From: Acorus gramineus
Taxonomy: Eukaryota; Streptophyta; Magnoliopsida; Acorales; Acoraceae
Direction of reading: 5' to 3'
Assembly: GCA_030737835.1 (NCBI GenBank)
Contig: CM060850.1
Span: 6,563,299 to 6,627,298, forward strand
DNA: 64,000 nucleotides
Shown here: positions 1 to 12,029 of the stretch, one piece after another
Position numbering within the stretch: the stretch's first letter is position 1
How the letters are laid out: each line of letters starts with the position of its first letter
Position numbers and translations under genes: made by a program
Notes under the pieces: model-generated
Told to the model about the DNA's origin: nothing
Databases searched by the model: none
What the model saw: the letters and a program-made list of their open reading frames with translations, nothing else

Positions 1-1355
1 TTCTAGAATAGTATGTTCCCCGAAACTTCGGTTCACCTGGGCTTGATAAACTCTCAAGTCTCAACATAGCTATTTGGTTTAAAAAACTGACCTTTGTTGA
101 AGCGATGTTAAGTCCATTCCTGCTTTTGTGGACTATACCTTATGTGGGGAAGACACTGTGTGTGAGGCAGTGAAGTTAAATCCAGTGTACAACTAAAAAT
201 ATGTATCGACCAAAAAAGGAGGGTTATTCATGATATATTTAGTCAGAGATGGATGAGCCAACCAGTCAGATGAAGATCAGCCACAGATATTTCCAGATCT
301 GCAGGGCATTCGTTTGAGAACCCATTCTGGAGCCTTTTATCCCCTGGAATATGAGGGATGAGATTTTAAGTCACCTCACATTGACTCCACAATTGCAGCA
401 TATGCAGTAAAATGCACACATGAGATTTTAAGTCTCTCTGCACTCGCAGACCACAAGGGTAGGATTCATTCCTTTCGCTTGTATCAGTAAAAAAAAACCA
501 TCTCTGACTGGTCATTAGATGATGGTTTTAATTCAAGTTCTGTACAAAAGGTGAAATCTTTTTTGTATTGTAGAGCATCTAGTGTGATTGTGTGTGTTAT
601 TGTTGCCTGTTGATCATGTGTGGGAAAGATGCAAAAAGAGTGGAGGCTGATTCATACGTTGGAAAAACATTCTTTTGAAGATATGTAAGCTCTTTTTTAC
701 TTGGATGGTCAGTATCCATAAGATATACAATGCACAGAATGGAATCTGGTTGTTATGTTCTATATGCAACATAAAACTTCAAAGAGGTCCCATAAATTAT
801 AATAGATAATATCCATGTTCTCCTGGGCTTGCATAATTATTCGGTCATGATGGCATTTCACAACGGCACACAGACAAAAAGAAAAAGAGGTTGGAATAAG
901 TACTGAAAACGTAGCATACAAGTACTGTGGACACCACAAAAGAAAGGCAAGAGTATCCAAATTTCAATTTTCATCCATATAATTTCAGTGTATGATCAAA
1001 TTTCATCCACCTTGAGAATACATCTATCTAATACACACCATGCCACTTATAGAAAACTAATATTTAGTCAACTGAAAGAAAAACCAACAAATGGTGGAAT
1101 AACTGGAAGCTTATTCTCTGATAAAAGGAAACAAGCAAAACTGCCTAAATTTCATTAACCATCACTTTGGATCTACTGTCAAGAAGAAAGAACTTACATG
1201 GTTTCTATGGGATTCAAATCTGCTGCTCATGTTGAATAAATAAATTCCTTGATCTATGAGATGATCTACGATGCATGACTTCAACAACCAAAGACACATC
1301 TAACTCTGAAAAAGGGATTCACGGTGCAGCTTGACAGGAGATGGAACCCACAAGC
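1..1355. other. Spacer upstream of the PPR stop codon, no gene recognised
   Basis: Both strands were read and no exon with convincing family similarity was found. Only very short open frames occur. The stretch could hold the 3' UTR of a gene lying left of the window and, at its right end, the 3' UTR of the minus-strand PPR gene. Nothing in it decides this. Confidence 0.5.
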
Positions 1356-3332
1356 CTAGACTAGTTCTGCAATGATGGGTTCTTCAGTCCTCATAGAGTA
1401 GAAGAGATTTAGCACGTCCGCATGCTGACGGACATGACCTGGAGATTTTGAAAGGAACTCTTGTGCCAAATGGTGTTTCCCCTTCACAAGCAGCTCTCTG
1501 AACATCCATAAAAAGACTGTGATTGAAGGGCTATACATCCCACTCATGGCTTTCATTAAAGCCGTGGCTTCATCCGCTGTCCCGTATCTGACAATGTACT
1601 GGATGAACGGATCCAGGGATGATGGAGACACTCTTTTCATCAATCTGAAAAGCTCCAAGGCCTCTTCAAACCTCCTTTGCCCCAAAAGGTTCTTAACCAA
1701 GATTTTATAGGTTTTCCACGAAGGACACAACTGTTGCTCATTAACCATCTTAATCAGCAACTTATACGCATGTTCTGCTTTGTTATCACGGCAACATTCT
1801 TCCACAAGCTTCTCAAAAGCACGAATTTCATTATTCTCAACACCATGTCTTTCAACCAACTTCCGAAATTCTGATGAGGCTTCATCCACTTCATCAGACA
1901 CCGAGTGCCTTTTGATGAGCTCAACCAAAGACTTCCATTTTCTATATCTATAATCTGTTTCATCCTCTGGTATCTCCAACTCTGCCACGAGCTCCCTGGC
2001 CTTGTCCAATCTCCCAGCCTTGCAGAGCTTACGCACAAGCCAACCGTAAACTGTGAGGTCAACTTTATGGTGGTCAACTTCCATGGCCTTCCACACCTTA
2101 CAACACTCATCCAGCCTACCAACTTTCATCAATGCATACCCAACACTTTGAAAAATAGATAACTTCAAAGAACCTCCATGAGACACAAAACCCTGCGTGA
2201 CTCTTGAAACGAGGTCCAAATCCAAATCTTCCCTAACAACAATCTTACTGAGAAGATATGAGCAATGCGCCTCCTCAGGGTGCTCCGCCCTGCCGCTCAC
2301 CACAAACTCATACAACTTCACAGCCTCCTCAACCGCGTCCCTCCTAAACAACAAGCTCACAATCCCACGAAACGCATCGATGCCCATCTCAGAACCTGTG
2401 CTCCTCTTCTCACGAACAAAATCCCATAACCCATCCAACCCATCCTGCTTCGCTAAAACCCTACCCACTGTGGCGTAACCCGCGCGATCGAATCCCGACC
2501 GCTCAACAAACTTCAAACCCTTCTCAGCATCCAAACACTCGACAACCTTCTCGACCAATTCAGGTGACAACTCGACGCCCGAATCCTCCAGTTTTTTCCA
2601 AGTCGCCTCATCCCACTCATTATCTCTAACTATCTTAAGAACCTTACGAGATGGGTTTTCAATGGAATTCACCGAGGAGTTTGAACGACACAATTTTTCG
2701 AACATCTTAAGATCCCTCTCCAACCCCTCTTCCTTGAACCTCCACCCTACCTCCCGAAGAGTGGATTTCGATATCCCGAACCCCTTTTTTTGCATGACCC
2801 ATATCAGATCCCAGAAATCCTTCAAGTGGGACTTACTGCAGCCGAGGATCTGAAGCATCCAATTGTAAGATATGGAGCTCAGCTTACCGGGCTCCCTCTC
2901 CGAAACCCAACTGAAGAACCCCTTCGCGGCATCCGGTCTCGACTTGAGGCCGCCCAAGACACCGATGACCTCTGCGTGGCTGAGTGTGGGACCGAACGAG
3001 TCCAGTCGGGATACGATGTCATCGGGACCGTCTGATGCGGACAGGGTTTCGATCAGGCGGGGGACAGCAGGGATGGGATCGAGCGAGTCCATCCCGGTTA
3101 CGGATACGACGTCATCGGGACCGTCTGATCCGGGTTCGGACGCGGTTTCCGAGGCAAAACCGCGATGCAAGGTGTTCGTCGCCGAGCTCGGAAAGAAAGC
3201 GAGGGGGGCGGCGAACGAAGAGAAGGGACGCTGAGGCCTTACCTCGAGATTCGGGACCCCGGACCTCGGAATCCGTGCCGGGGGGATCGAACGGGTGCGG
3301 GAGAGGAGGTACCTCAACCAGGCGCTTCTCAT
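1356..3332 (-). CDS. P-class pentatricopeptide repeat protein, probably mitochondrial
   Basis: Intronless 658-aa frame. PPR proteins bind organellar RNA in a sequence-specific way and help in its processing, stability or translation. The first residues (MRSAWLRYLLSRTRSIPPAR) are rich in Arg and Ser and poor in acidic residues, as in a mitochondrial presequence. The rest is made of degenerate 35-residue helical units, such as a block with VDLTVYGWLVRKLCKAGRLD and one with SWKTYKILVKNLLGQRRFEE. No E, DYW or SMR domain follows, so it is P-class. Length and layout recall the Arabidopsis At3g02490/At5g15980 group (recalled, not searched). The frame is open for 54 codons further upstream, but that stretch crosses an A/T homopolymer and reads as low-complexity; the Met at 3332 begins the targeting peptide and was chosen. 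Stop is TAG at 1356-1358. The target RNA is unknown. Confidence 0.9.
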   Translation of the reverse strand: MRSAWLRYLLSRTRSIPPARIPRSGVPNLEVRPQRPFSSFAAPLAFFPSSATNTLHRGFASETASEPGSDGPDDVVSVTGMDSLDPIPAVPRLIETLSASDGPDDIVSRLDSFGPTLSHAEVIGVLGGLKSRPDAAKGFFSWVSEREPGKLSSISYNWMLQILGCSKSHLKDFWDLIWVMQKKGFGISKSTLREVGWRFKEEGLERDLKMFEKLCRSNSSVNSIENPSRKVLKIVRDNEWDEATWKKLEDSGVELSPELVEKVVECLDAEKGLKFVERSGFDRAGYATVGRVLAKQDGLDGLWDFVREKRSTGSEMGIDAFRGIVSLLFRRDAVEEAVKLYEFVVSGRAEHPEEAHCSYLLSKIVVREDLDLDLVSRVTQGFVSHGGSLKLSIFQSVGYALMKVGRLDECCKVWKAMEVDHHKVDLTVYGWLVRKLCKAGRLDKARELVAELEIPEDETDYRYRKWKSLVELIKRHSVSDEVDEASSEFRKLVERHGVENNEIRAFEKLVEECCRDNKAEHAYKLLIKMVNEQQLCPSWKTYKILVKNLLGQRRFEEALELFRLMKRVSPSSLDPFIQYIVRYGTADEATALMKAMSGMYSPSITVFLWMFRELLVKGKHHLAQEFLSKSPGHVRQHADVLNLFYSMRTEEPIIAELV

Positions 3333-3403
3333 CTTCGCTGCTTCGGGCGATCGAAAGATCGGATGTGTGTTTTTTTTTTTTTTTTTTTTTAGGGTTTCGT
3401 TCG

Positions 3404-3591
3404 TTAGGGTTAGGGTTTTGGGGAGGCTTTTTGGGGGGAAGAAGGAGAAGATGCTGTTACAGTACTCGGCGAGTGATTTTAAGATTAACGTCACCCTGCT
3501 TCACTGTCAGATTTCCAAATTCCAGCTACCTAGGTTTCGGACCAGGCGTGTCAAACGGGTCGGCTTGTATGGGCCGGGCCGACCGTGGGCC
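3404..3591 (-). promoter_or_regulatory. Telo-box and paired site II motifs upstream of the PPR gene
   Basis: A telo-box-like double repeat (TTAGGGTTAGGGTTTT on the plus strand) lies at 3404-3419, about 75-90 bp upstream of the PPR start codon. Two TGGGCC site II elements lie at 3570-3575 and 3586-3591. In plants this pairing is known from promoters of ribosomal-protein and organelle-biogenesis genes, where TCP factors bind site II. A 21-base T run (about 3370-3390) separates the telo-box from the coding start. The motifs are seen directly; their use by this gene is inferred from position. Confidence 0.55.
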
Positions 3592-4257
3592 GGACTCTGC
3601 AGCCCGTCACACGGGGGTTGCGATCGGGATCCCGTGTTTGCAACATGAGCTCTGTTACACAGCTTTTGCATTTGCACAAAGCTAGTTCTGTAATCGTACA
3701 ACTAAAAAGTTTTACAATTATAGATTTTTGCAGACAGATTCCAAACAAATATTGTACAAAAGCTATTATTGAAAAAAACTAAAGGGAGACATAATTAATT
3801 TTAAACTTGCGTTTGCAAAAAATCAGTTTTACAATCCTGCTACTAAAGTCTATTTTCCAACCTTAATTTAAGTCGAATATGTTCTTTAGCGTCATATAAT
3901 AAATTTCAGTCATCTAGAAATCTTACAAGCTTGTATTGACTCTACTCATATGTTCATTATATATCAATGATGTTTTTATGTCATAATTCATACACTTTTG
4001 GTAAATTTTGATTAAGCAGTTCTTATTTTTTTAATGAGACATTAATTTGATAACTTACGAGTCTTAGGCAAGTAGCCTGAGCTCGATGAAACATTCATGT
4101 GTGTCATAGTGTCAGTTTGTGATGAGAGATTTATTTTTTTTGTTTCTTCAGAAAGAAGAATAAAAAAACTATTAGAGGTGGTGTTATTCATAGTTCCCTT
4201 TGATAGAAATGGTGAATAAGAGAACCAGAATGTTGTAGCTAGTGTTATTGACAAATG

Positions 4258-4616
4258 AGGAGTATTCTATTTGGTTAACCCCTGACTAAAAACACAATAT
4301 ATCTAAAACCCCTACAATATGTTAAAAATACGAAAAATCATTCATAAATGACGACTTTACCCCTCCGGATAGGGTTTTATAATCTATTCGGATTGATAAA
4401 TTATTTATTTATAGAGGATTTTCTATATTTTTAATATATTGTAAATGTTTTTTTGGTATACTGTCTTTTTAACCAAGGTTAACCAAATAGAATATTCGTT
4501 GAATATTTCTTTTCTATCAACGGAAGTTTAACTCAGAGGATTATTTGGATTTACATAAGTGTTTTTAGGAGTTAAATAAACTAAGAAAAATCAAAGGGTC
4601 GTATGAATTTCTGACA
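4258..4616. repeat. Partial copy of a palindromic MITE family (family P, copy 1)
   Basis: The copy shows the family signature: TATTTGGTTAACCCC near its left edge and the inverse GGTTAACCAAATAGAATATTC about 220 bp later, followed by a 'ttatttggattta...' outer arm. The left outer arm is missing. It matches the better-kept copy at 41786-42280 and the diverged copy at 15827-16225. No coding capacity. Confidence 0.6.
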
Positions 4617-6275
4617 GTTTACAGTGGATGCTGTAAGTGTGCTGCTGCATGGCCTTCATTTGACCCCTTCATGTATTAGAATATCTATTTCAGGCCTTTA
4701 GCAAAATCAGGACTAGCTGATCAGGGAATATGAAGGATTAGTGCTGGACTTAGTCTCTCATCACATCGGATGCTTTTATGTGAAATGTATTCTTATATGA
4801 ATGAATACATGAGATGATTAGGTATCTTGAAGTGACCTGAGTGAGTTCAGTGAGGTAGAGATGACAATGAAAAATGATACATCTGACCGAAAAATAGCCC
4901 CAAAAATTGTCTAAAACTGTCATGTACTCTTTGTTTGACTTTGATTATTTTTTCTTCTGCATTTTTAAAATACATATAAGTGTATATGACCCGAAGGTGA
5001 TTTTTCGAGCTGAGTGTATTAAAGCTCGATAACAATAGGTTGGAAGAGATGACAAAATTTATGTGGGTAACCTGTCTCATTTGTGTTATGACTGAGTGTG
5101 GTTCCCTGTATGTTATACCAAACCTATACCAAACTTGCTTCGTTCCAACTCGATGCTGACATAGATTGAGGCATTGTCTCATCCTATTTATCCAAAAAAT
5201 TGTTAAGATTGATAAATGGTAACATATAATTTACCATTAATGATTTCCTTACATAAAAATGAGCTAAAATGATTATGGATGAAAAATAGAATATCACACA
5301 GTTAAAAATGACAAACTTTCAAATTTAGGAGGTTAACTCTACTATAAATAAAGTTGGTCTATCCATTATTTTTCTTTTCCTCCTTTTTAACACTTGATGA
5401 ACCCAAGTATTTATCAGATAATATTGGGATGTATCAGGTGCTACTTGCTAGGGCATGTCCCACATTCATCAGATCCTGACTTGCAATTGAACACTAGGAT
5501 GCCATCTTGATCAAAATCCAAAAAATCAATTCAATCTTTTCCATTGCATTGAGTTGCCATCCAAAAGATCCATTCACAATTTCTGGGGACAAGTATTAGC
5601 ATCTACAACTTGAAAAACATGAAGAAAAGTTTCAACATATCAGTTCCAGCATTTTGTACAACTAAAACTGAATCTAAACTGAATCTGGTACCCTTTCTTC
5701 TTGGAGGGTACCTCATTCAAGTTGTAGTCCTGCTCATAAACTAAGATTTAATCATTAAAAAAGCACTTGCTACTAAAAAAAAACCTAATTTAAACCTGGC
5801 CTCATCAAGACTTTTCAAGCTTCCAATTATTTAAATAAATGTACAAATCTCATATAGAGATTAAAGAAAGTGTGTTTGTGCATAGCATACACAAAAAAAA
5901 TGTCTACATTTTGTTGTCACATGGAAAAGACCAAAAACAAAAAACTGTTGATTCCAGATACAGAACACACCATAGAGTGATGAGCATCCTCAGATACATC
6001 TAGGAAAAAAAATAGACATCAAAAAGAGGAGGGTACAAATTTACATTGATTACATACAGACGGAAGTTACACTGGTTCCAGTCATAACACACCCACCAGA
6101 AGAATTAATCGCTTTGATTGTCTTCGAATAAGTTATACATGCTAAGCTTTCCAACAATCCACCATGTCTTCAAATGACTAATGCAGTGAGAATGACGTCT
6201 GGATGCAATATCTGCTCGTTATATCAGTTATGATTGTTCAATCTGATAATACAACATGAATAACATGTATTCTTC
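4617..6275. other. AT-rich spacer 3' of the CONSTANS-like gene, no gene recognised
   Basis: Only short open frames with no family likeness. The right end must hold the 3' UTR of the minus-strand CONSTANS-like gene, whose stop codon is at 6276-6278. Nothing else was identified. Confidence 0.4.
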
Positions 6276-9200
6276 TCAGAAGCTTCTTGTTTGGGACATT
6301 GGGTCATAATCATAGGCCTCCCCCGCCTTCACAAACCGACCTTTCACACGCCTTCTCACATCTGCCCTCGCCTTGCGTGAAGCGTACCTGATTTTCTTCT
6401 CAAACCTGTGTTATTAAAGCAAAGGAAAATATGAGTTCATTACCCATATGAATGTCAAATTCAAATTTTTATCTCTGCATGTATGTTTCAAGAAATTATA
6501 GGGTTGTCCTAAGTCCTTCCCTGTTCTATACACCTCCATATGTGTATATATGGTGGTACAAGCCCCTTATAACTCTACATGTGCTATGTACACCACCCTT
6601 GTACAAGTTCCCAATTCAGGAATAGTTCGACAAGGACAAAAATTCACAATTTGGCTTAATTTAATTCAAGTTTGGGAAAAATTTGAGAAAAGTTCAGAAA
6701 AATAAAGATTACAAATATAGAAAAATTAATTATGACAAAAAATGCTCTCTCAATGATGTTATGACATCAAAACATTACAAATACTTAAATTTGAATTTGG
6801 GCAAAATCATAAAAAATCAACACTATAATCTCGAGCAAAGCCCAGTCGAGCACTTTTCGTTTTTGGTTTTCTTTTGTAAGTAAAAATACATATCACACAT
6901 TTAACACATATTTAATTCATTTAATACATAAATTATTGAATAAAAATTGTACTGTTAATGAGTCAAGATTTAAACGAGAATTATACTTTCAATATCACAT
7001 ATATATCAAAAAGTATTGATGAGAATTCCATCAATAGTTTTTTAATTGATCGAAGGGTTTTTAAGTACTCTTTGATGGACATGTGTCATCTATCCCGAAA
7101 CTTAGTAACTTATTCATAAAAATTTTCTGATGAGCATTGCATGCCAAAATATCTTACTTGCGTGCTTTCTTCTTTTCCTTGTAACGCATGACAGCGTTAT
7201 TCCTTCCAGCCGGAGTGAACGTAGCGCTCTCTTGACCCGATGGATACCATTGAGGCTCACTCATGAGAAGCATCGACGACATCTCACATTCTTGGTGATC
7301 TCCTGCGCTGCTCTCTGCAGTCAAGCCGGAGAAAGAAAGTGACAAAGTGGGCCTGGACTGCCTTGCCGGAAAGGACAGGTTCGGTTCAGCTGTGGCACCA
7401 TGATTAGACTTTATTGAGTCACCTGACATGGCACTGCTGCATGCGGCTTGCTTTGCTTTCACCTGCCCAGCCGAAGAAGCCTGGGAAATAAGATGGGGTT
7501 TAGAAATATCAAAATCTATTCAAACACTGTCCATGTGTATGAAAAAAATAAAAAAAAATTTTCCTGCAGAGAAACTAATGCACTGCTACCATTCAAGATT
7601 ACTCACTGTTTAAACTCAAAGACACAACTAACAGGCGCAGGTGAGCTATGCTACTGTCTTACCACAAGTGATTGGGAACAAGTAGATTTTGGAGTTGAGA
7701 GTGAAACAACTGGTTCTTGTGATTGGACTGGCGATTCCTATAAATATCAGCATTTGTTCTATCTGGATGATTACCAAATCTCCAATTTTCATGTGGTTAT
7801 GTGGTTTTTAAGTATGTACTGAGAGAGTGGTACTAATATTTCATGGGAACTTGTTTGCCTATGAAGACCCCGTTTAGAAACAGGTTTGAGACTTAGCTTT
7901 TCCTCAAAAGCTAGGTTTAAAACTGGGTTTGCAGGAAACTACCTCTCCATTGATTATGAAAAAGCTAACTTTTGGACTTTTTTTTGCAAAAATGTGTCTA
8001 CTGTTTTAATTAAGCGACAGCCTTTTTTTTCTATTTGAAACATGCTTGGGGAACTTAGCTTCCTGTAAACTCAAAACCTCCTCAAACTCGTTTTCAAACG
8101 AGCCGTAAGGTATTGTTTGGATCCAATTTCCAAAAACTGATTTTTATCAATTAATATAGCAGTTTTTAGTTGATATTCATTAAATCAGCTTATCCTGCCC
8201 GCATTGGTTTTAAAATAATAGGAGTAGAAAAGTTGATTGTGGCTTATGAAGACCAATTACACAAAAACTCATAAAAGGTGCTTTTAGTTTTCCATCTTTT
8301 ACATAAAGTACGTTATAGCTTTTAGGATAATTGGTTTCACAAAGATCATTTGGAACCAATTATATGAAAAACCAATCATGAAAAAGAATAATCTGCCTTA
8401 ATTGGTTTACAATGGTACCCAAATATTATAACAAAAAAAAAAACAATTATAAACTTTATCTATTTACCTTCTGAAATTATTGCTAATACAAGGAAAGAAT
8501 GCAATGTCGATCAAACGATATAAATTTTGTAGTATGCATGAACATTCAACAAAACATGAAGGATTATGACCCTCTAAAATCCTTGAATAAGTGGACAAGA
8601 AATGGAAGACGGGTTTTAGGATCCAGGTGGCAATGGATTTAGAATAAGGAGACAGGAAGGTGCATGCCTCTTTAAATGCATGAAACTTTTAAATCTTCCA
8701 TGTTGCTTATAAGTAAGAGTTATTTTCCTTCCAGGTTCATTGTTAAGTATTTTCATTTCGACAAATAACTCTTGGATTGCAGAAGATCATCTCTTCATGG
8801 AGATAATGATTTTATTCTGCTGAAAGAAAGCAGGTGGTTCCAGTATCTCACTATGGTATGGCAAACATAATTAAGGTTCTTTGAGTATGCAAAATGGAAT
8901 ATTACACCAGATGAATTCTTAAGTATAGTAAGACATTTTCAAGGTGCCAATTTAAATTACTAATCTTTGCTGGCAAATGGTGATTTTATCTGAGAATGCA
9001 TGAATGATGGATGGAAACACAATATTGGATTGGGCAACAAATGTGTTAAACATTGTATGCTCACATAAATTATTTTGCAGGAAGGATTAGGGAGCAGCAG
9101 GAATGTATGGAATGCAACAAATGAGGGTATAGACCAAGCATACCCCATATTGCAAAACTATCACATCAGTACTCACTGTTTTAGTGACCAGTAGATGAAC

Positions 9201-11927
9201 ATGTTCATGTGCGACAATAATAGGAGTCTTTACATGTGAGAATATGCAAGGCTAGTGAAGTTTCTACTATCACATATTATATATATCTGTGATATTTTCT
9301 CTTTCACTCTTCTTCTTCTCCTATTCATTGTTGTGTGGATGAACTTTAAATATACCAATCTTTGCAAGGGTGTTTTATCCCTAAAATAATATAAAATTGT
9401 GCAACCATTTGCATCGGATAAAAAAACTAAAAAATATATAAAAGATTTTAGAAAAAATTTCGTGTCTTGATATAGTATACTACTCACCAGGTAACTTGTG
9501 CTATTATGAGTCATGACAAAGCATATGCAAGGAAAAAAACCTCTCTTAAAATGATAAGAAACAAACAAACACACATGTTATGATCAGAAAAGAAAATTCA
9601 AAGGTTTTCTTCTTTTTTTCTCTTTCATCTCATGAGGCATTTATAAAGCTATTTCTGTGAACAAGAAGTTAACAGAAACTAAACTCACCAGCCATTTAGT
9701 CGACTGAAGAAAAAATGACATCATGCATACAACTGCAGACATGAAAAAGGGTTGAATACAACTCATACAACTTGTATTAAAAATATATGCAAAAGGTCTT
9801 CCACTTGCATGGTTAAGAGGGATTAATGCATTTTAGACTACTTCACAAGTATGAGATTGTACAAGAATGAAATTTAGAACTAACCTCTGCAGTATAATCT
9901 CCTTGATAATTCGCATCAGAAGTAGACATATTCTTCATTGGAAATAACCCATCAATGCCAGCATCATCCAGAAGTTGTTCAGAGTAATTCTGCGTTGCAC
10001 CGAAAAGTTCTTCATAGTTATCAAAATTCAAATCAACATCATCCATGCTGAAACCTTCATAAATGTCATCTCCATCACATATTTCAAGGTCCTTCATTCT
10101 GGTAGAACATCGCTGCACATTTGAGATCCATAGACTTAGCAAATACCCAGAAAACATAAATACTTTAGAAGATAACAATTTAAAGAAGCACCTAATCGTG
10201 CAAGGAATTATCTCAAATGTTTTCCAACCAAGGTCCTGTTTGGAATCAATTGTCAAATTGATTCAGCTTCTACAAAATCAGTTTTCAAATTAGTTTTATG
10301 AAAAAACTGGTTGAGAGTAACTTTTCTGAAAAATCTAATTGAGAGCATCTTTTATGAAAAAGCTCTTTTCAAATTGGTTCCATATGAGGCCTAAGAGGAC
10401 CAGGGATTGTGTATAAAAATTAATGTGATCTTCCCTGTTCATGATAATGTCTTTGAGATACAACAGTGTGCAACAACACTATGCATCACAATTTTTTAAA
10501 AAAGGAAAATAGAAGTGTGTTTGAAATTAGAAAAAAGGTATACATATTTTATTGTAGAACCAATTCCCTACCAAGAATTCCTACAGGAGCATGCAAGCAT
10601 TTCTGCAATGTTTTGGCATAGCTAATACTGTATAACATGGAAATGCATATATAAGTTGAAGGTGATACATGTGATGATATGATACAATGCTAAGGGTAAA
10701 ATCAAGCAATATACTTCTGGTGGAACTGACTATTTTAACTGAAGAATTCATAAGCTATGATGAAAGAATATGAACTCTTATTCTAATGTAGAAGTGTGAA
10801 AGCAAACCAATCTATATAACAAGCAAAACTTGTCAATTGGTGTTCACTTAAATAAAATTGATCTCTTGATCGTCAAAAGATCACCTCTTTGTGAAGGGTT
10901 ACTGCCCCTTCTACGAATCGAGGAAATATGTATTCAGGTTGATGGGGGAAATCAAAATACCTCTGAATCTGGGGGGAGGGGGGATCGGAATTGAGAAGTG
11001 AATTACAATAACTAGGAATTGGTAAACATCTATAGTAAGGTCAATCATGTAAAGAAGACTCCATTTGGAATTGATTTTAACAATCAGCTAATGCTTTAAA
11101 TTGATTAAATTGACTCCAGACGAAGCTACTCTCATTCAGCTTTTTATAAAAGCTATTTCCCTGACTTTTAACAGCAAAACGAACATCTGAACCAAAAGCT
11201 AAAGTTCAAACAATACCCGTTTAGAACCAATTATCTGATTTAGTTTTGTAAAAGCCAAATCAATTTGATAATTGGTGCAAACGGGGCGAAATTAAACTAA
11301 TTTCTTCATCTACGAAAGACCATAAAAAGTTCACAATGGCTATCTGAAAGTCATCAAAGCCAATTAGCTCACCTTGGGATCAGCCATCCGATTGGGCATG
11401 GCATTCAACGAAGACATCGAAGATGACCCGATCAAGAAATTAAACCTATCCACTTTCTCCAAATCACTCAACCTGCTCGAACCCGCAACATTCACTTTAC
11501 TGTTTTTCTCAGGAGGGTCCCAACAGTTGCTCACACTATCCTCATCAATGCTCATCAACCCCAACCCCTGCTCACAACTTGAATCATCCATTGATGCAAA
11601 ATCAAGGACAAATGACCAGATCCTAGAAAGCTCAGTCGCGGATGGGCAGCCCGAATAACAGTTGATGTTCTGCCTCTTGTGCTCCGATGCAGACATGTTG
11701 TGCCCATTCCAATCGCAGTTTTGGCAGAGTGAAGCGGACTCTTCGATGCATCTGACGATTGCAGGCTGAGAATTACATCTGTCACAGAGAAGAGTCCGCG
11801 AGTGCCGCCTCGAAAGGGCGTTCGCGGAGTGCACGTTGCGGTCGCAGGAGAGGCAGAGGCAGGCAGCGTCTGATCGGCAGTAGACCATGGACTTCTGCTC
11901 CCCGCAGAAGTCACAAAGAGGACCCAT
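6276..11927 (-). CDS. CONSTANS-LIKE 9/10-type B-box zinc finger protein (BBX7/BBX8 class)
   Basis: Four coding exons: 11373-11927, 9885-10112, 7158-7480 and 6276-6405, all with GT-AG borders and matching phases, giving 411 aa. Exon 1 starts [20 protein letters not shown] and holds two B-boxes (about residues 5-45 and 48-90), the second with its zinc ligands in [14 protein letters not shown] and CQNCDWNGH. The conserved [18 protein letters not shown] segment follows, typical of the COL9/COL10 group. Exon 2 holds an acidic middle region ([15 protein letters not shown]). The exon 3-4 junction builds the CCT domain ([10 protein letters not shown], then [20 protein letters not shown]), ending SQTRSF. 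CCT mediates DNA and NF-Y contacts. COL9-type proteins act in the nucleus in photoperiod and clock output. The Met at 11927 matches family starts; an upstream in-frame Met lies in the probable leader. Introns 1 and 2 contain MITEs. Confidence 0.93.
7866..8105. repeat. MITE in intron 2 of the CONSTANS-like gene
   Basis: The left edge (CCCCGTTTAGAAACAGG, then GTTTGAGACTTAGCTTTT) is an imperfect inverted copy of the right edge (TTCAAACGAGCC, preceded by CAAACTCG and AACTTAGCTTCCTG). Length is about 240 bp and there is no coding capacity. Ends are placed to within a few bases. Confidence 0.55.
8107..8425. repeat. Second MITE in intron 2, adjoining the first
   Basis: Left edge GGTATTGTTTGGATCCAATT and right edge AATTGGTTTACAATGGTACC are imperfect inverted repeats, and the interior has several echoes of 'aattggtt'. 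About 320 bp, non-coding, resembling Tourist or hAT-derived MITEs that carry a GTTTGG-type end. Family assignment is tentative. Confidence 0.45.
10232..10391. repeat. Small Tourist-like MITE in intron 1 of the CONSTANS-like gene
   Basis: The left edge GGTCCTGTTTGGAATCAATT is an imperfect inverted copy of the right edge AATTGGTTCCATATGAGGCC. About 160 bp, composed of A/T-rich 'aaaaagct' and 'aattggtt' modules shared with the intron 2 MITEs. It lies about 120 bp upstream of exon 2. Confidence 0.55.
11049..11288. repeat. MITE remnant close to the donor of intron 1
   Basis: The left edge GACTCCATTTGGAATTGATT and the right edge (AATTTGATAATTGGTGCAAA, then CGGGGC) are weakly inverted. The interior repeats the 'attgatt' and 'aaagct' modules of the other local MITEs, and a second end-like motif (ACCCGTTTAGAACCAATT) at about 11216 suggests two overlapping copies. 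It ends about 85 bp from the exon 1 splice donor. Confidence 0.4.
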
Positions 11928-12029
11928 TAAAGCTTTGCTTGGGTTCCAAAGATTTTGCTTAAAAGTGAGAATTCTTTGCTTTTGATGATGTTCTAACAAC
12001 TTGGCTTTTTTTGTTCTACAGATCTTCAA

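Noticed and set aside
3333-3494. 54-codon N-terminal extension of the PPR frame
   Set aside because: It crosses the A/T homopolymer and the telo-box promoter region, and the Met at 3332 already begins a good targeting peptide.
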